From Streptomyces tirandamycinicus (GTDB lineage Bacteria > Actinomycetota > Actinomycetes > Streptomycetales > Streptomycetaceae), in NCBI RefSeq assembly GCF_003097515.1, contig NZ_CP029188.1, forward strand, positions 4,847,001 to 4,911,000: DNA of 64,000 nucleotides. The letters are read 5' to 3'. A program made the position numbers and the translations under genes. The notes beneath the pieces were generated by a model. That model made no database searches. It worked only from the letters and a program-made list of their open reading frames with translations, and was not told the origin of the DNA. This document shows, piece by piece, positions 16,250 through 26,010 of the stretch (position 1 is the first letter of the stretch; each line of letters starts with the position of its first letter).

Positions 16250-18376
16250 ATGGAACCGACCGAGAGCGCCGCCCCGGTCTCACGGCCGCGTGGTCTCGCG
16301 GGGCTCGCGTTCGTCGCGGGCATCGCGTCGACGCTGCCGCTCGTCGTCACGGGCATCGCCGCACTCACCCTGGCCACCGGGCTCTTCGGCGCCCTGCGGG
16401 AGGGCCGGGCGCTCTTCCCCTCGGGCACCGAGGGCTGGTCCCTCGCCGCACTGACCGCCGTCATCGCCGGCCATCTGGTCGCCCTCGGGCGCGACCGCTG
16501 GTGGGGCGGCACCGGCTCCGGCGCCGCCCTGACGCTCGCGGTGCTGCTGCTGTACGGCTGGGTTCCGGCGGCCATGGTCAGCCTCGCCGTGGTGGTGCTG
16601 GTCGGCACCGCGCGGCGGCACCGCCTGCTGCAGGGCGCCCTGCACGGCGCGGTGGACGTCCTGGGCATCGGCGCGGCCGCACTCGTCCTCGCCGCGTTCG
16701 GCGAGGCACCGACCGTCGAGTACCCCTGGCAGCCCCTGCAGTGGGGACCGGACGCGATCCCCGAGGTGGTGCTCGCCGCGGCCGCGTACATCGCCGTCAC
16801 CCGGGTGCTGCTCTGGTACGCCTTGGCGCCGCAGGGCAGCGGCCTGCCCACCGTCGCCCGCACCGCCCTGATGCGGCAGGGGCTCGTCGCCGTCGCCCTG
16901 CTCGGCATCGCCCCGCTGATCTGCGTCGTGGCGGCCACCCTGCCCGTGTTGCTGCCGCTGTTCGCCGTGCCGCTGATCGCCCTCGACTCCACGCTGTGGA
17001 TCGCCCGTGCCCGCGCCGAGGAGCAGCTGCGCGACCCGCTCACCAAACTCCCCAATCGCCAGTGCCTGCTGGAGCGCACCTGGACCGCGCTGGAGGAGGC
17101 CGAGGGCGTCGGGGCGCGCTCGGCTCTCGTCCTGATCGACCTCGACCGGTTCCGCTCGGTCAACGACACACTCGGTCACCTCGCCGGTGACCGGCTGCTG
17201 CTCCAGATCGCCGAGCGGCTGAAGCTCGCACTGCCACGCGGAGCGGAGGCCGCGCGGCTGGGCGGCGACGAGTTCGCCGTGCTGCTGCCCACGACCGACT
17301 CGACCACCAGTGCCCAGCGGGTCGCCCGGCACCTCGTGGCCCAGCTGTCCTCACCGCTCGACCTCGACGGGCTCACCCTGGTGCTGGAGGCCAGCGCCGG
17401 CCTCGCCGTCTTCCCCGACCACGCCCTGGACGCCGAAGGGCTGCTCAGGCGGGCGGATGTGGCGATGTACCAGGCGAAGCGCGACCGTACGGGCGTCGAG
17501 GTGTACGAGTCCAAGCGCGACTCGAACACCCCGGACCGGCTCGGACTGCTCGGCGATCTGCGCCGGGCGCTGGACGCGGGCGAGGTGGAGCTCCACTACC
17601 AGCCGAAGGTCCGCTTCGACGGCCATGTCGCGGGGCTGGAGGCACTGGTGCGCTGGGTGCACCCGGACCGCGGCCGGGTTCCCCCCGACGAGTTCATCGC
17701 CATCGCGGAGTCCTCCGGGCTGATGCCGCATCTGACCGAGTACGTGCTGGAGTCCGCGCTGGGCCAGGTCGCCCGGTGGCGCTCCCAGGGCCTCGAGGTG
17801 CCGGTCGCCGTCAATGTGTCGCCGCGCGACGTCCACACCCCGGGCTTCGCCGGCTCCGTCGCGGCACGGCTCGCCCGGCACGGCGTCCCGGCGGGCGCGC
17901 TGCAGCTGGAGATCACGGAGCATGTGCTGCTGGAGGACCCGCAGCGGGCCGGGGACACCCTCGCCGCGCTCACCGGCCACGGCGTGAAGATGTCGCTGGA
18001 CGACTTCGGCACGGGCTACTCCTCCCTGGTCCATCTGCGCCGGCTGCCGGTCAGCGAGCTCAAGATCGACCGGTCGTTCGTCGCCCGGCTGGCGTTCGAC
18101 GCCGAGGACGCGGAGATCGTCCGCTGCACCGTCGACCTCGCCCACTCCCTCGGACTGCTCGTGGTCGCCGAGGGCGTGGAGGACGACGAGACCTGGGAGC
18201 GGCTGCGCGACCTGGGCTGCGACGCGGTGCAGGGCTGGCTGGTCGCGGCGGCGATGCCGCCGCAGGAGACCACGGCCTGGCTGCGGGCCCGGGGCGAGCA
18301 CGGCTGGCGCCGCCCGGTGGGCGAGCTCCCCGCCGCCCCGTCCGAGGTGGACCGTCCGTCGGGCCTGGTGAACTGA
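16250..18376 (+). CDS. rmdB: Membrane GGDEF-EAL cyclic-di-GMP protein, RmdB-like
   Basis: A 708-residue protein. Residues ~15-255 hold eight or so membrane helices. A GGDEF domain follows with an intact LGGDEFAVLL motif (GGDEF at residue ~338), then an EAL domain with intact GLEALVRW (residue ~464) and DDFGTGYSSL. Both catalytic signatures therefore look active. Position immediately after ligA and before gatC is that of RmdB, a c-di-GMP phosphodiesterase affecting development in Streptomyces coelicolor; I recognise it by architecture and locus. ATG 16250 is preferred because GAGGGACGGG precedes it; an in-frame GTG lies at 16214. Confidence 0.85.
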   Translation: MEPTESAAPVSRPRGLAGLAFVAGIASTLPLVVTGIAALTLATGLFGALREGRALFPSGTEGWSLAALTAVIAGHLVALGRDRWWGGTGSGAALTLAVLLLYGWVPAAMVSLAVVVLVGTARRHRLLQGALHGAVDVLGIGAAALVLAAFGEAPTVEYPWQPLQWGPDAIPEVVLAAAAYIAVTRVLLWYALAPQGSGLPTVARTALMRQGLVAVALLGIAPLICVVAATLPVLLPLFAVPLIALDSTLWIARARAEEQLRDPLTKLPNRQCLLERTWTALEEAEGVGARSALVLIDLDRFRSVNDTLGHLAGDRLLLQIAERLKLALPRGAEAARLGGDEFAVLLPTTDSTTSAQRVARHLVAQLSSPLDLDGLTLVLEASAGLAVFPDHALDAEGLLRRADVAMYQAKRDRTGVEVYESKRDSNTPDRLGLLGDLRRALDAGEVELHYQPKVRFDGHVAGLEALVRWVHPDRGRVPPDEFIAIAESSGLMPHLTEYVLESALGQVARWRSQGLEVPVAVNVSPRDVHTPGFAGSVAARLARHGVPAGALQLEITEHVLLEDPQRAGDTLAALTGHGVKMSLDDFGTGYSSLVHLRRLPVSELKIDRSFVARLAFDAEDAEIVRCTVDLAHSLGLLVVAEGVEDDETWERLRDLGCDAVQGWLVAAAMPPQETTAWLRARGEHGWRRPVGELPAAPSEVDRPSGLVN

Positions 18377-18737
18377 GCGGTCGCGGCCAGGCGGGCAGCT
18401 GCTCCTCCGGCCGGGTGGGCGGTGAGCCCGGCGGCCTGGTGAGCTGGTGAGCTGGTGAGCCCGGTGCCCGGCGGCCTGGTGAGCCCGGTGCCCGGTACCC
18501 GGCGGCCTGGCGGGCCCGGTGCCGGTGCCCGGTGGCCCCGTGGTCCGGCGGCACGGTGGCGCCGTCCGCTCGGGTCCGGGCCGGGCTGGGCCGGCTGGCA
18601 GGAGCCCCCGCCGCACGCCCGGAGCCGGCCGCCGCCGCGGGTCCGGCCCGGTCCCGCGGCAAAGGGTTTCGCGGGCACCCCGGCCGGGCCCATAGGATTG
18701 GGCCACAACCATCACACTCACCCCTGAGGATCGCTGC
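18377..18737. other. GC-rich intergenic region upstream of gatC
   Basis: 361 bp without a gene. The first part holds the repeat at 18430-18515. Near the end is CATAGGATT (around 18690), a -10-like element about 40 bases before the gatC start, which is preceded by CTGAGGA. Nothing else was supported. Confidence 0.5.
18430..18515. repeat. Irregular direct repeats (GGCGGCCTGGTGAGC)
   Basis: Copies at 18430-18444, 18470-18484 and a variant at 18501-18515, joined by GGTGAGCCCGGTGCCCGG-type words. It looks like local slippage or recombination in a low-complexity spacer. Confidence 0.6.
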
Positions 18738-19034
18738 ATGCCTGGCATCACGCGCGAGGAGGTCGCCCACCTCGCCCGGCTGGCGCGTCTGGAGCTGAAG
18801 GCCGAAGAGCTCGACCACTTCGCCGGACAGCTCGACGACATCATCGGCGCGGTCGCCCGCGTCGCCGAGGTCGCCGACCGAGACGTACCGCCGACCTCCC
18901 ACCCGCTGCCGCTGACCAACGTCATGCGCGCGGACGAGGTCCGTCCGTCGCTCACCCCCGAGCAGGCGCTCTCCTGCGCCCCGGCACAGGAGCAGCAGCG
19001 TTTCAAGGTGCCGCAGATCCTCGGGGAGGACTGA
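18738..19034 (+). CDS. gatC: Aspartyl/glutamyl-tRNA amidotransferase subunit C
   Basis: A 98-residue subunit of GatCAB, which converts Glu-tRNA(Gln) or Asp-tRNA(Asn) to the correct amide. The N-terminal helices MPGITREEVAHLARLARLEL and the conserved C-terminal RADEVRPSLTPEQALSCAP and FKVPQIL are present. It sits seven bases before gatA and begins the operon gatC-gatA-small membrane gene-gatB. Confidence 0.96.
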   Translation: MPGITREEVAHLARLARLELKAEELDHFAGQLDDIIGAVARVAEVADRDVPPTSHPLPLTNVMRADEVRPSLTPEQALSCAPAQEQQRFKVPQILGED

Positions 19035-19040
19035 CCAGCG

Positions 19041-20540
19041 ATGACGGACAGCCCCATCATCAAGCTCACCGCGGCGGAGATCGCCGCGAAGATCGCCTCC
19101 GGCGACCTCACCGCCGTCGAGGTCACCGAGGCGCATCTCGCCCGGATCGAGTCCGTGGACGAGAAGGTCCACGCGTTCCTGCACATCGACCGTGACGGCG
19201 CCCTCGCCCAGGCCCGTGCCGTCGACGAGAAGCGCGAGCGCGGCGAGAAGCTCGGCCCGCTGGCCGGTGTGCCGCTGGCGCTGAAGGACATCTTCACCAC
19301 CGAGGGCATCCCGACCACGGTCGGCTCGAAGATCCTCGAAGGCTGGATCCCGCCGTACGACGCCACCCTGACGCGCAGGCTGAAGGAGGCCGACGTCGTC
19401 ATCCTCGGCAAGACCAACATGGACGAGTTCGCCATGGGGTCCTCCACCGAGAACAGCGCGTACGGCCCGACCGGCAACCCCTGGGACCTGACGCGTATCC
19501 CCGGCGGCTCCGGCGGCGGCTCGTCCGCCGCACTCGCCTCGTACGAGGCCCCGCTCGCCATCGGCACGGACACCGGCGGCTCCATCCGCCAGCCCGCCGC
19601 CGTCACCGGCACGGTCGGCGTGAAGCCCACCTACGGTGCCGTCTCCCGCTACGGCATGGTCGCCTTCTCCTCGTCGCTCGACCAGGGCGGTCCCTGTGCC
19701 CGCACGGTCCTGGACGCGGCGCTGCTGCACGAGGTCATCGCCGGCCACGACCCGCTCGACTCGACCTCCATCGACGCCCCGGTCCCGCCGGTCGTCGAGG
19801 CCGCGCGCAACGGCTCGGTCGCGGGCATGCGCGTCGGTGTCGTCAAGCAGTTCCGCGGCGAGGGCTACCAGGCCGGCGTGGTGCAGCGGTTCGACGAGTC
19901 CGTGCAGCTGCTGAAGGAGCTGGGCGCGGAGATCGTCGAGCTCGACTGCCCCTCCTTCGACCTGGCTCTCTCCGCCTACTACCTGATCGCGCCGTCCGAG
20001 TGCTCCTCGAACCTCGCCCGGTTCGACGGCCTGCGCTACGGCCTGCGCGTCGGCGACGACGGCACCCGCTCGGCGGAGGACGTCACCTCGCTGACCCGCG
20101 AGGAGGGCTTCGGCGACGAGGTCAAGCGCCGGATCATGCTCGGCACGTACGCCCTGTCCTCCGGCTACTACGACGCGTACTACGGCAGCGCCCAGAAGGT
20201 GCGCACCCTGATCACACAGGACTTCCAGAAGGCCTTCGAGCAGGTCGACGTGATCGTCTCCCCGACGACCCCGACCACCGCCTTCCCGATCGGCGAGCGC
20301 GCCGACGACCCGATGGCGATGTACCTCGCCGACCTGTGCACCATCCCGACCAACCTGGCCGGCAACGCGGCGATGTCGCTGCCCTGCGGCCTGGCGCCGG
20401 AGGACGGTCTCCCGGTCGGTCTGCAGATCATCGCCCCCGCCATGAAGGACGAACGGCTCTACCAGGTGGGTGCGGCCGTCGAGGCGGCGTTCGTGGCACG
20501 CTGGGGCCACCCGCTGCTGGAGGAGGCACCGTCACTGTGA
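19041..20540 (+). CDS. gatA: Aspartyl/glutamyl-tRNA amidotransferase subunit A
   Basis: The 499-residue glutaminase subunit of GatCAB, an amidase-signature enzyme. The Ser-cisSer-Lys triad is visible: Lys in PLALKDIFTTEG, cis-Ser in the Gly/Ser-rich GGSGGGSSAALAS, and nucleophilic Ser in DTGGSIRQPAA. Length is typical. Its stop codon overlaps the GTG start of the next small gene. Confidence 0.97.
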   Translation: MTDSPIIKLTAAEIAAKIASGDLTAVEVTEAHLARIESVDEKVHAFLHIDRDGALAQARAVDEKRERGEKLGPLAGVPLALKDIFTTEGIPTTVGSKILEGWIPPYDATLTRRLKEADVVILGKTNMDEFAMGSSTENSAYGPTGNPWDLTRIPGGSGGGSSAALASYEAPLAIGTDTGGSIRQPAAVTGTVGVKPTYGAVSRYGMVAFSSSLDQGGPCARTVLDAALLHEVIAGHDPLDSTSIDAPVPPVVEAARNGSVAGMRVGVVKQFRGEGYQAGVVQRFDESVQLLKELGAEIVELDCPSFDLALSAYYLIAPSECSSNLARFDGLRYGLRVGDDGTRSAEDVTSLTREEGFGDEVKRRIMLGTYALSSGYYDAYYGSAQKVRTLITQDFQKAFEQVDVIVSPTTPTTAFPIGERADDPMAMYLADLCTIPTNLAGNAAMSLPCGLAPEDGLPVGLQIIAPAMKDERLYQVGAAVEAAFVARWGHPLLEEAPSL

Positions 20541-20776
20541 GTAGCTTGCAGAAGGCCAAGGGCTTCACGAAGTCCCGTACCGGGACGTACGTGTCCATGG
20601 CCGCCACCGCGTTCGGAGCCATCGGCGTCGCCAAGCAGGCCCGGAAGGCCCGCCTGGAGCACGACACGCTCCGGCTGATCGACGCCGCCGTGTCCGCCGC
20701 CGCCATCGTCACCGGACTCGCGATCCTCTACCGGGAGCTGAAGCGCCTGGGCGACGACGACGTCCTGCTGGGCTGA
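20537..20776 (+). CDS. Small conserved membrane-associated protein between gatA and gatB
   Basis: 79 residues, GTG start at 20537 overlapping the gatA stop (GTGA), which fixes the start. It has a basic amphipathic N-terminus (LQKAKGFTKSRTGTYVSM), one hydrophobic helix around residues 49-64 (DAAVSAAAIVTGLAILY) and an acidic end (LGDDDVLLG). No function is known to me. Its coupling to gatA and 16-base distance to gatB suggest it is translated with the amidotransferase. Confidence 0.75.
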   Translation: MSSLQKAKGFTKSRTGTYVSMAATAFGAIGVAKQARKARLEHDTLRLIDAAVSAAAIVTGLAILYRELKRLGDDDVLLG

Positions 20777-20792
20777 GAGGGAAAGTTTCACC

Positions 20793-22307
20793 GTGACCGT
20801 CACGACTGACCTGGTGTCGTACGAGGACGCACTCGCGTCGTACGACCCCGTCATGGGCCTGGAGGTCCATGTCGAACTCGGCACCAGGACCAAGATGTTC
20901 TGCGGCTGCTCGACCGAGCTGGGCGCCGAGCCCAACTCGCAGACCTGCCCCACCTGCCTGGGCCTGCCCGGCTCGCTGCCGGTGGTCAACGCGGTCGGCG
21001 TCGAGTCCGCCGTCAAGATCGGCCTCGCGCTGCACTGCGAGATCGCCGAATGGTGCCGCTTCGCCCGGAAGAACTACTTCTATCCGGACATGCCGAAGAA
21101 CTTCCAGACCTCGCAGTACGACGAGCCGATCGCCTTCGACGGCTATCTGGACGTCCAGCTGGAGGACGGCGAGATCTTCCGCGTGGAGATCGAGCGGGCC
21201 CACATGGAGGAGGACACGGGCAAGTCGACGCACGTCGGCGGCGCCACCGGCCGTATCCACGGCGCGTCCCACTCCCTGCTCGACTACAACCGGGCCGGCA
21301 TCCCGCTCATCGAGATCGTCACCAAGCCCATCGTGGGCGCCGGTGACCGCGCCCCCGAGGTCGCCAAGGCGTACGTCGCCGAACTGCGCGAGCTCATCCG
21401 GGCCCTCGGCGTGTCCGAGGCCCGGATGGAGATGGGCCAGATGCGCTGCGACGTGAACCTCTCGCTGATGCCGAAGGGTTCGGAGACGTTCGGCACCCGG
21501 AGCGAGACCAAGAACGTCAACTCGCTGCGCAGCGTGGAGCGCGCCGTCCGCTTCGAGATCCAGCGTCACGCCGCGGTGCTGGGCGACGGCGGCACGATCG
21601 TGCAGGAGACCCGTCACTTCCACGAGGACGACGGCAGCACGACGTCCGGCCGGGTCAAGGAGGAGGCCGAGGACTACCGGTACTTCCCGGAGCCCGACCT
21701 CGTCCCGGTCGCCCCGTCCCGTGAGTGGGTCGAGGAGCTCCGCGCCGGGCTGCCCGAGCTGCCGCGGGTGCGCCGCAACCGCCTCCGCGAGGAGTGGGGC
21801 GTGTCCGGGCACGACATGCAGTCGATCCTGAACGCGGGCGCGCTCGACCCGATCGTGGCCACCATCGCGGCGGGCGCCGACCCCGTCTCCGCCCGCAAGT
21901 GGTGGATGGGCGAGCTGGCGCGCAACGCCAACGAGTCCGGCCGCTCGCTCGAGGAGCTGCCGATCACACCGGAGCAGGTCGCCCGGGTGACCGCACTGGT
22001 CGCGGACGGCTCGCTCAACGACAAGCTGGCCCGCCAGGTCATCGAGGGCGTGCTGGCCGGTGAGGGCGACCCGGACGCGGTCGTCGAGAAGCGGGGCCTG
22101 AAGGTGGTCTCCGACGAGGGCGCGCTGGGCGCGGCCGTCGACGAGGCGATCGCCGGCAACGCCGCCGTCGCCGACAAGATCCGGGGCGGCAAGGTCGCCG
22201 CGGTCGGCGCGCTGGTCGGCGCCGTCATGAAGGCCACGCGCGGCCAGGCCGACGCGGCCCGGGTCAAGGAGCTGATCCTGCAGAAGCTCGGCGTGACCGA
22301 GGGCTGA
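20793..22307 (+). CDS. gatB: Aspartyl/glutamyl-tRNA amidotransferase subunit B
   Basis: The 504-residue kinase/transamidase subunit that binds the mischarged tRNA. The N-terminal catalytic motif (GLEVHVELGTRTKMFCGC), FYPDMPKNFQTSQYD, RAHMEEDTGKSTH and DYNRAGIPLIEIVT are all intact, and the C-terminal YqeY-like tail domain is present (ARQVIEGVLAGEGDPDAVVE). Start GTG 20793 follows GAGAGGGAAA. A hairpin lies just after the stop. Confidence 0.97.
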   Translation: MTVTTDLVSYEDALASYDPVMGLEVHVELGTRTKMFCGCSTELGAEPNSQTCPTCLGLPGSLPVVNAVGVESAVKIGLALHCEIAEWCRFARKNYFYPDMPKNFQTSQYDEPIAFDGYLDVQLEDGEIFRVEIERAHMEEDTGKSTHVGGATGRIHGASHSLLDYNRAGIPLIEIVTKPIVGAGDRAPEVAKAYVAELRELIRALGVSEARMEMGQMRCDVNLSLMPKGSETFGTRSETKNVNSLRSVERAVRFEIQRHAAVLGDGGTIVQETRHFHEDDGSTTSGRVKEEAEDYRYFPEPDLVPVAPSREWVEELRAGLPELPRVRRNRLREEWGVSGHDMQSILNAGALDPIVATIAAGADPVSARKWWMGELARNANESGRSLEELPITPEQVARVTALVADGSLNDKLARQVIEGVLAGEGDPDAVVEKRGLKVVSDEGALGAAVDEAIAGNAAVADKIRGGKVAAVGALVGAVMKATRGQADAARVKELILQKLGVTEG

Positions 22308-22327
22308 TCCCCGGCGCTTCGACACGA

Positions 22328-22358
22328 GGGGTGGGACGCCGTGCCGGTGTCCCACCCC
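22328..22358 (+). terminator. Terminator hairpin after gatB
   Basis: Ten-base perfect arms GGGGTGGGAC and GTCCCACCCC around an 11-base loop, beginning 20 bases after the gatB stop. Confidence 0.75.
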
Positions 22359-22403
22359 GCACCGTCTTCTCCGGTACGGGAAGGGTTCCGCGGCGGTACG
22401 CGT

Positions 22404-22595
22404 GGGCGTCGGCAGGTCCGTATCCCCGCGGGCCGGTGCCGGGGCGGGCGTCGGCAGGTCCGTATCCCGGGGCGCGGCGTGGGTCTCGGTGCGTGCGTAT
22501 GCCCTGACCCGGGGCGCGGCGTGGGTCTCGGTGCGTGCGTATGCCCCGACCCGGGGCCCGGCGTGGACCTCAGTACGTCCGTATCCCCAGACCCG
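22404..22595. repeat. 42-bp tandem repeat array overlapping a gene's 3' end
   Basis: About five units at exact 42-bp spacing (for example the CCCGGGGCGCGGCG starts at 22466 and 22508, a variant at 22550, and GGGCGTCGGCAGGTCC at 22404 and 22446). Each holds a GTnCGTATnCC core. The rightmost unit contains the last codons and stop of the minus-strand gene ending at 22570. The period is a multiple of three. Confidence 0.8.
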
Positions 22596-23487
22596 GCAGC
22601 CACAGCTCACCGCGGCCGTCGACGCCGGCTTCCCGGGCGGACAGCTCCTGCGGGCCGCTCGCGCCGCGCGAGCGGAGTTCCGCGACGGCCAGCCGCGCCG
22701 CCGCGGTCGGGGAGCTCTCCGCGGCCTCCGGGAACGCCGAATGCCACCAGCCCCGGTCGTGGCCGTGCCAGCCGCATTCCCGCATCAGCCAGTCCCGCTC
22801 GGGTCCCTGCTCCGCGTCCCGGTCGTCTATCGCGACCCCCAGCCCCTCGTCCGGGCTGTACGAGACGACGAGATCTCGGCCGGGATCCCGGTCGGCCACC
22901 ACCGTGAACCCGGCCCAGTCGCCCGGTACCTGCACCGGAAGCTGCTCCGCCCAAGCGGCGAGCAGCAGCTCCAGGGCGCTCTCCAACTGCTCCCAGTCAC
23001 CCGCGAGCCGATGGTCCGGGCGCCGCCCGGGCGACTCGCCCGGCCCGCCGCGATACAGCTGCCAGCTGTACGGCAGCAGGTCGAAGTCGTGCGGCTCGTC
23101 GGCCGACCAGGCGCCGCCCCAGGTGAAGCAGCTGTGCTCACCGTGCTCCAGCTCCTCCGGCCGGTGGACCGAGAGCGTGACATGGAACCGGTCTCCCGAC
23201 AGCAGCACCAGCCGGTCCGCGTCACGCCAGCGGACACTGGGACCCCAAGCGGATCCGCCGTACAGCGTCGGCTCCCCGATCGCGGCGACGATCGGCCCGT
23301 AGACCTGCCGGAACGCCTCACGCCGCTCCATCCGCGTCGCCTCGGGCGGATGGCGCACGATGGCGACCGGCGGCCCGCCCAGATGGTCCCCGGGCGACCG
23401 GTGCAGGTGCCGGGCGATCTCGGCGGCCGTGGTGGCCGTGGTGGCCGCCGTGGTGATGACGGTCTGCGATTCCCCCCTACTGGTCAT
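22570..23487 (-). CDS. Hypothetical protein of 305 residues
   Basis: I do not recognise a named family. The N-terminus is Thr/Ala-rich (VITTAATTATTAAEIAR). The middle has an aromatic-rich, tryptophan-rich pattern (WGGAWSADEPHDFDLLPYSWQLY, and DWLMRECGWHGHDRGWWHSAF), which suggests a soluble protein of the actinobacterial hypothetical class rather than a membrane protein. No signal peptide. It is divergent from the phospholipase gene, with about 200 bp between them. The final codons lie inside the 42-bp repeat array, so its C-terminus may vary between strains. Confidence 0.7.
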   Translation of the reverse strand: MTSRGESQTVITTAATTATTAAEIARHLHRSPGDHLGGPPVAIVRHPPEATRMERREAFRQVYGPIVAAIGEPTLYGGSAWGPSVRWRDADRLVLLSGDRFHVTLSVHRPEELEHGEHSCFTWGGAWSADEPHDFDLLPYSWQLYRGGPGESPGRRPDHRLAGDWEQLESALELLLAAWAEQLPVQVPGDWAGFTVVADRDPGRDLVVSYSPDEGLGVAIDDRDAEQGPERDWLMRECGWHGHDRGWWHSAFPEAAESSPTAAARLAVAELRSRGASGPQELSAREAGVDGRGELWLPGLGIRTY

Positions 23488-23686
23488 GAGCCCATGGTGA
23501 CAGTCCGCTGCGACAGCGCCACCGAATTGGCTCCGACGGCCCGTCGGCCACTGGCGGGATCCCGCCCGGAGGCTCCCGGGTCGGGGTGCCCTTTCGGACG
23601 TTCATCCCGCGGTCGTCCACGGGCCTTTCCTCCGCCACCCTGCCTCACTAGCTTCCGGGCGGTAACGAGGGACTCAGGAGGATCAC

Positions 23687-25783
23687 TTGGCCACCGACAT
23701 CTCACGGCGACGGCTGTTCGCACTCGGCGGGGGCGCACTCGGCGCCGCCGCGGCCGGGTCCCTGCTGCCGCCCTCCCTGCAGGCGGCGCTCGCCGCCGAG
23801 CCGCCCGCCGGCGGTCTGCGCGCGATCCGGCACGTGGTGGTCCTGATGCAGGAGAACCGGTCCTTCGACCACTACTTCGGCACCCTGCGCGGGGTGCGCG
23901 GCTTCGGCGACCGCAACGCCGTCGAACTCCCCTCGGGGAACTCCGTCTTCGAACAGCCCGGGCTGGGCGGCCCCGTGCTGCCGTTCCCGGTGCGGGGCGC
24001 CGCCGAGACCCAGGCGAAGGACCTGCAGTACATCGGCGACCTCGACCACTCCTGGGACGGCGGCGCGCGGGCGTGGCGCGACGGCTGGATGGACGGCTGG
24101 ATCCCCGCGAAGACCGCCGCGACCATGGCCTACTACGACCGCCGCGACATCCCCCTGCACTACGAGCTGGCCGACACCTTCACCGTCTGCGACGCCTACC
24201 ACTCCTCGATCCACACGTCGACGAGCCCCAACCGCAACCACCTCTGGAGCGGCTGGACCGGTTACGAGGCGGACGGCAGCCGTGCCGTGACGAACGCCGC
24301 GTACGCCGAGGGCACCCACCCCGGCTACCCGTGGCCCACGTACGCGGAGCGGCTGGAGCGGGCGGGCCGCAGCTGGAAGACGTACCAGGAGTGGGAGAAC
24401 TTCACCGACAACAACATCGAGTTCTTCACCACCTTCAAGCGGATCGCCCGGAAGGCGCTCGCCCGGACCGGCGGCTTCACCTACATGGAGGCCTTCTACG
24501 CGAGGGTCCGCGACAGCGCGGACCCGGCCGAGCGCGAGCGGCTGCTCGCCGCGCTGGAGGAGGGCGTCGCGGCGCTGGACCCGGCGGAGCGGTCGCTCTT
24601 CGAACGTGGGCTGCGGCGCGGTGAGACCGGCAGCCTCGCCGAGCGGTTCCGTGCCGATGTGGCGAGCGGGGAACTCCCGGAGGTCTCGTACCTGGTGCCG
24701 AGCGCGATCGACTCCGAGCACCCCGGCTCCTCCTCGCCGATCGCCTCGGCGACCCTCGTCTACAAGGTGCTGGACGCCCTCGGCTCCCACCCCGACGTCT
24801 GGCGGCACACCGTCGTGCTGATCAACTACGACGAGAACGACGGGTTCTTCGACCATGTGCCGCCGCCGGTCCCGCCCGCCGGCGACACCCGCGAGCGCTG
24901 GCAGGGCAGGCCCACCGGCCTCGGCATCCGGGTCCCGCTGCTCGTGGTCTCCCCGTGGACCGTCGGTGGCTGGGTCTGCTCCGAGACCTTCGACCACACC
25001 TCGGTGATCCGGTTCCTGGAGAAGTGGACGGGGATCGCGGAGCCCAACATCACCCCATGGCGGCGCGCCGTCGCAGGCGACCTCACCTCCGCGTTCGACT
25101 TCCGGCACGGCCGGCGGCTGCCCGAGGTGGCGCGGCCGGGTCCGATCCCGCCGTTCACGGGCCGGTGGCAGCCGCGGCCGCCGAAGGTCCAGCGCATGCC
25201 CGTGCAGGAGCCGGGTACCCGCCCGGCGCGTCCGCTGCCGTACCAGCCCGACGCCTGGGCGAGGGCCGGCGGGGAGGAGGTGACGGTCGCGCTCGCCAAC
25301 ACCGGGCGGGAGAGCGTGCACTTCGCGCTCTACCCGTACGCCGGTGAGTTCCCCGTCCCGCAGCACAGGGACGTGAAGGGCGCGGCGCGGTGGAGCGTGC
25401 CCGTCGCCGGGGACGCCTACCGCTTCACCATCACCGGGCCGAACGGCTTCCGCCGGGAGTTCGAGGGACCGGCCACGGACGCGGGCCCCGAGGTCGCCTC
25501 GCGGATCGACCGGCACGACCGCGACCTGCATCTCACCTTCCGCAACGGCGGGAAGAGTGCCGTCACCTTCACCCTCCGCCCGCTCGGGTACGCCGACGAG
25601 GAGGACCTGGGGGACTGGACCCGCGAGATCACGGTGAAGCCCGGCCGCAGCCGCAGCCTCGTCCACTCTGCCGCCGACGCCCACGGCTGGTACGACGTGG
25701 AGGTGACGACGGACGACGGGAGCGGCTTCCGCCGTCGTCTCATGGGGCACATCGAGGACGGGCGGCCCAGCGTCTCCGGTTGA
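23687..25783 (+). CDS. Tat-exported phosphocholine-specific phospholipase C family protein
   Basis: A 698-residue secreted phosphoesterase. It begins with a twin-arginine signal (SRRRLFALGGGALGAAAAG). The catalytic region shows the family motif ENRSFDHYFGTLRGVRGF, then SPNRNHLWSGWT and INYDENDGFFDHVPPP, and two C-terminal DUF756-type beta domains (EVTVALANTGRESVHFALY and RDLHLTFRNGGKSAVTFTLR). Known relatives hydrolyse phosphatidylcholine or sphingomyelin. The start is TTG 23687, supported by CAGGAGGA four bases before it and by the signal peptide. Confidence 0.92.
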   Translation: MATDISRRRLFALGGGALGAAAAGSLLPPSLQAALAAEPPAGGLRAIRHVVVLMQENRSFDHYFGTLRGVRGFGDRNAVELPSGNSVFEQPGLGGPVLPFPVRGAAETQAKDLQYIGDLDHSWDGGARAWRDGWMDGWIPAKTAATMAYYDRRDIPLHYELADTFTVCDAYHSSIHTSTSPNRNHLWSGWTGYEADGSRAVTNAAYAEGTHPGYPWPTYAERLERAGRSWKTYQEWENFTDNNIEFFTTFKRIARKALARTGGFTYMEAFYARVRDSADPAERERLLAALEEGVAALDPAERSLFERGLRRGETGSLAERFRADVASGELPEVSYLVPSAIDSEHPGSSSPIASATLVYKVLDALGSHPDVWRHTVVLINYDENDGFFDHVPPPVPPAGDTRERWQGRPTGLGIRVPLLVVSPWTVGGWVCSETFDHTSVIRFLEKWTGIAEPNITPWRRAVAGDLTSAFDFRHGRRLPEVARPGPIPPFTGRWQPRPPKVQRMPVQEPGTRPARPLPYQPDAWARAGGEEVTVALANTGRESVHFALYPYAGEFPVPQHRDVKGAARWSVPVAGDAYRFTITGPNGFRREFEGPATDAGPEVASRIDRHDRDLHLTFRNGGKSAVTFTLRPLGYADEEDLGDWTREITVKPGRSRSLVHSAADAHGWYDVEVTTDDGSGFRRRLMGHIEDGRPSVSG

Positions 25784-26010
25784 GTTCGCGGGCGGACGGG
25801 ACGGCGGCGGAACGCGGACAGACGGTACGTCCGGCAGGGGAGTTCGGCGGCGGCCCCGCCCCGTATTCCCCCACCGCTGTGAGTATGGCCACGAACCGGG
25901 CGAAGGGGCCCTAACGATCACTTTCTCCTGAGAGAGTGTTGCCCTGCAGGTCATGTGTTCTTTGCGGGCAGTTCCCAGTGAAGATCCACGAACCACCAGG
26001 GAGCTCGTCC

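Noticed and set aside
22404..22595. CRISPR array
   Set aside because: The units are contiguous with no unique spacers and no cas genes lie nearby.
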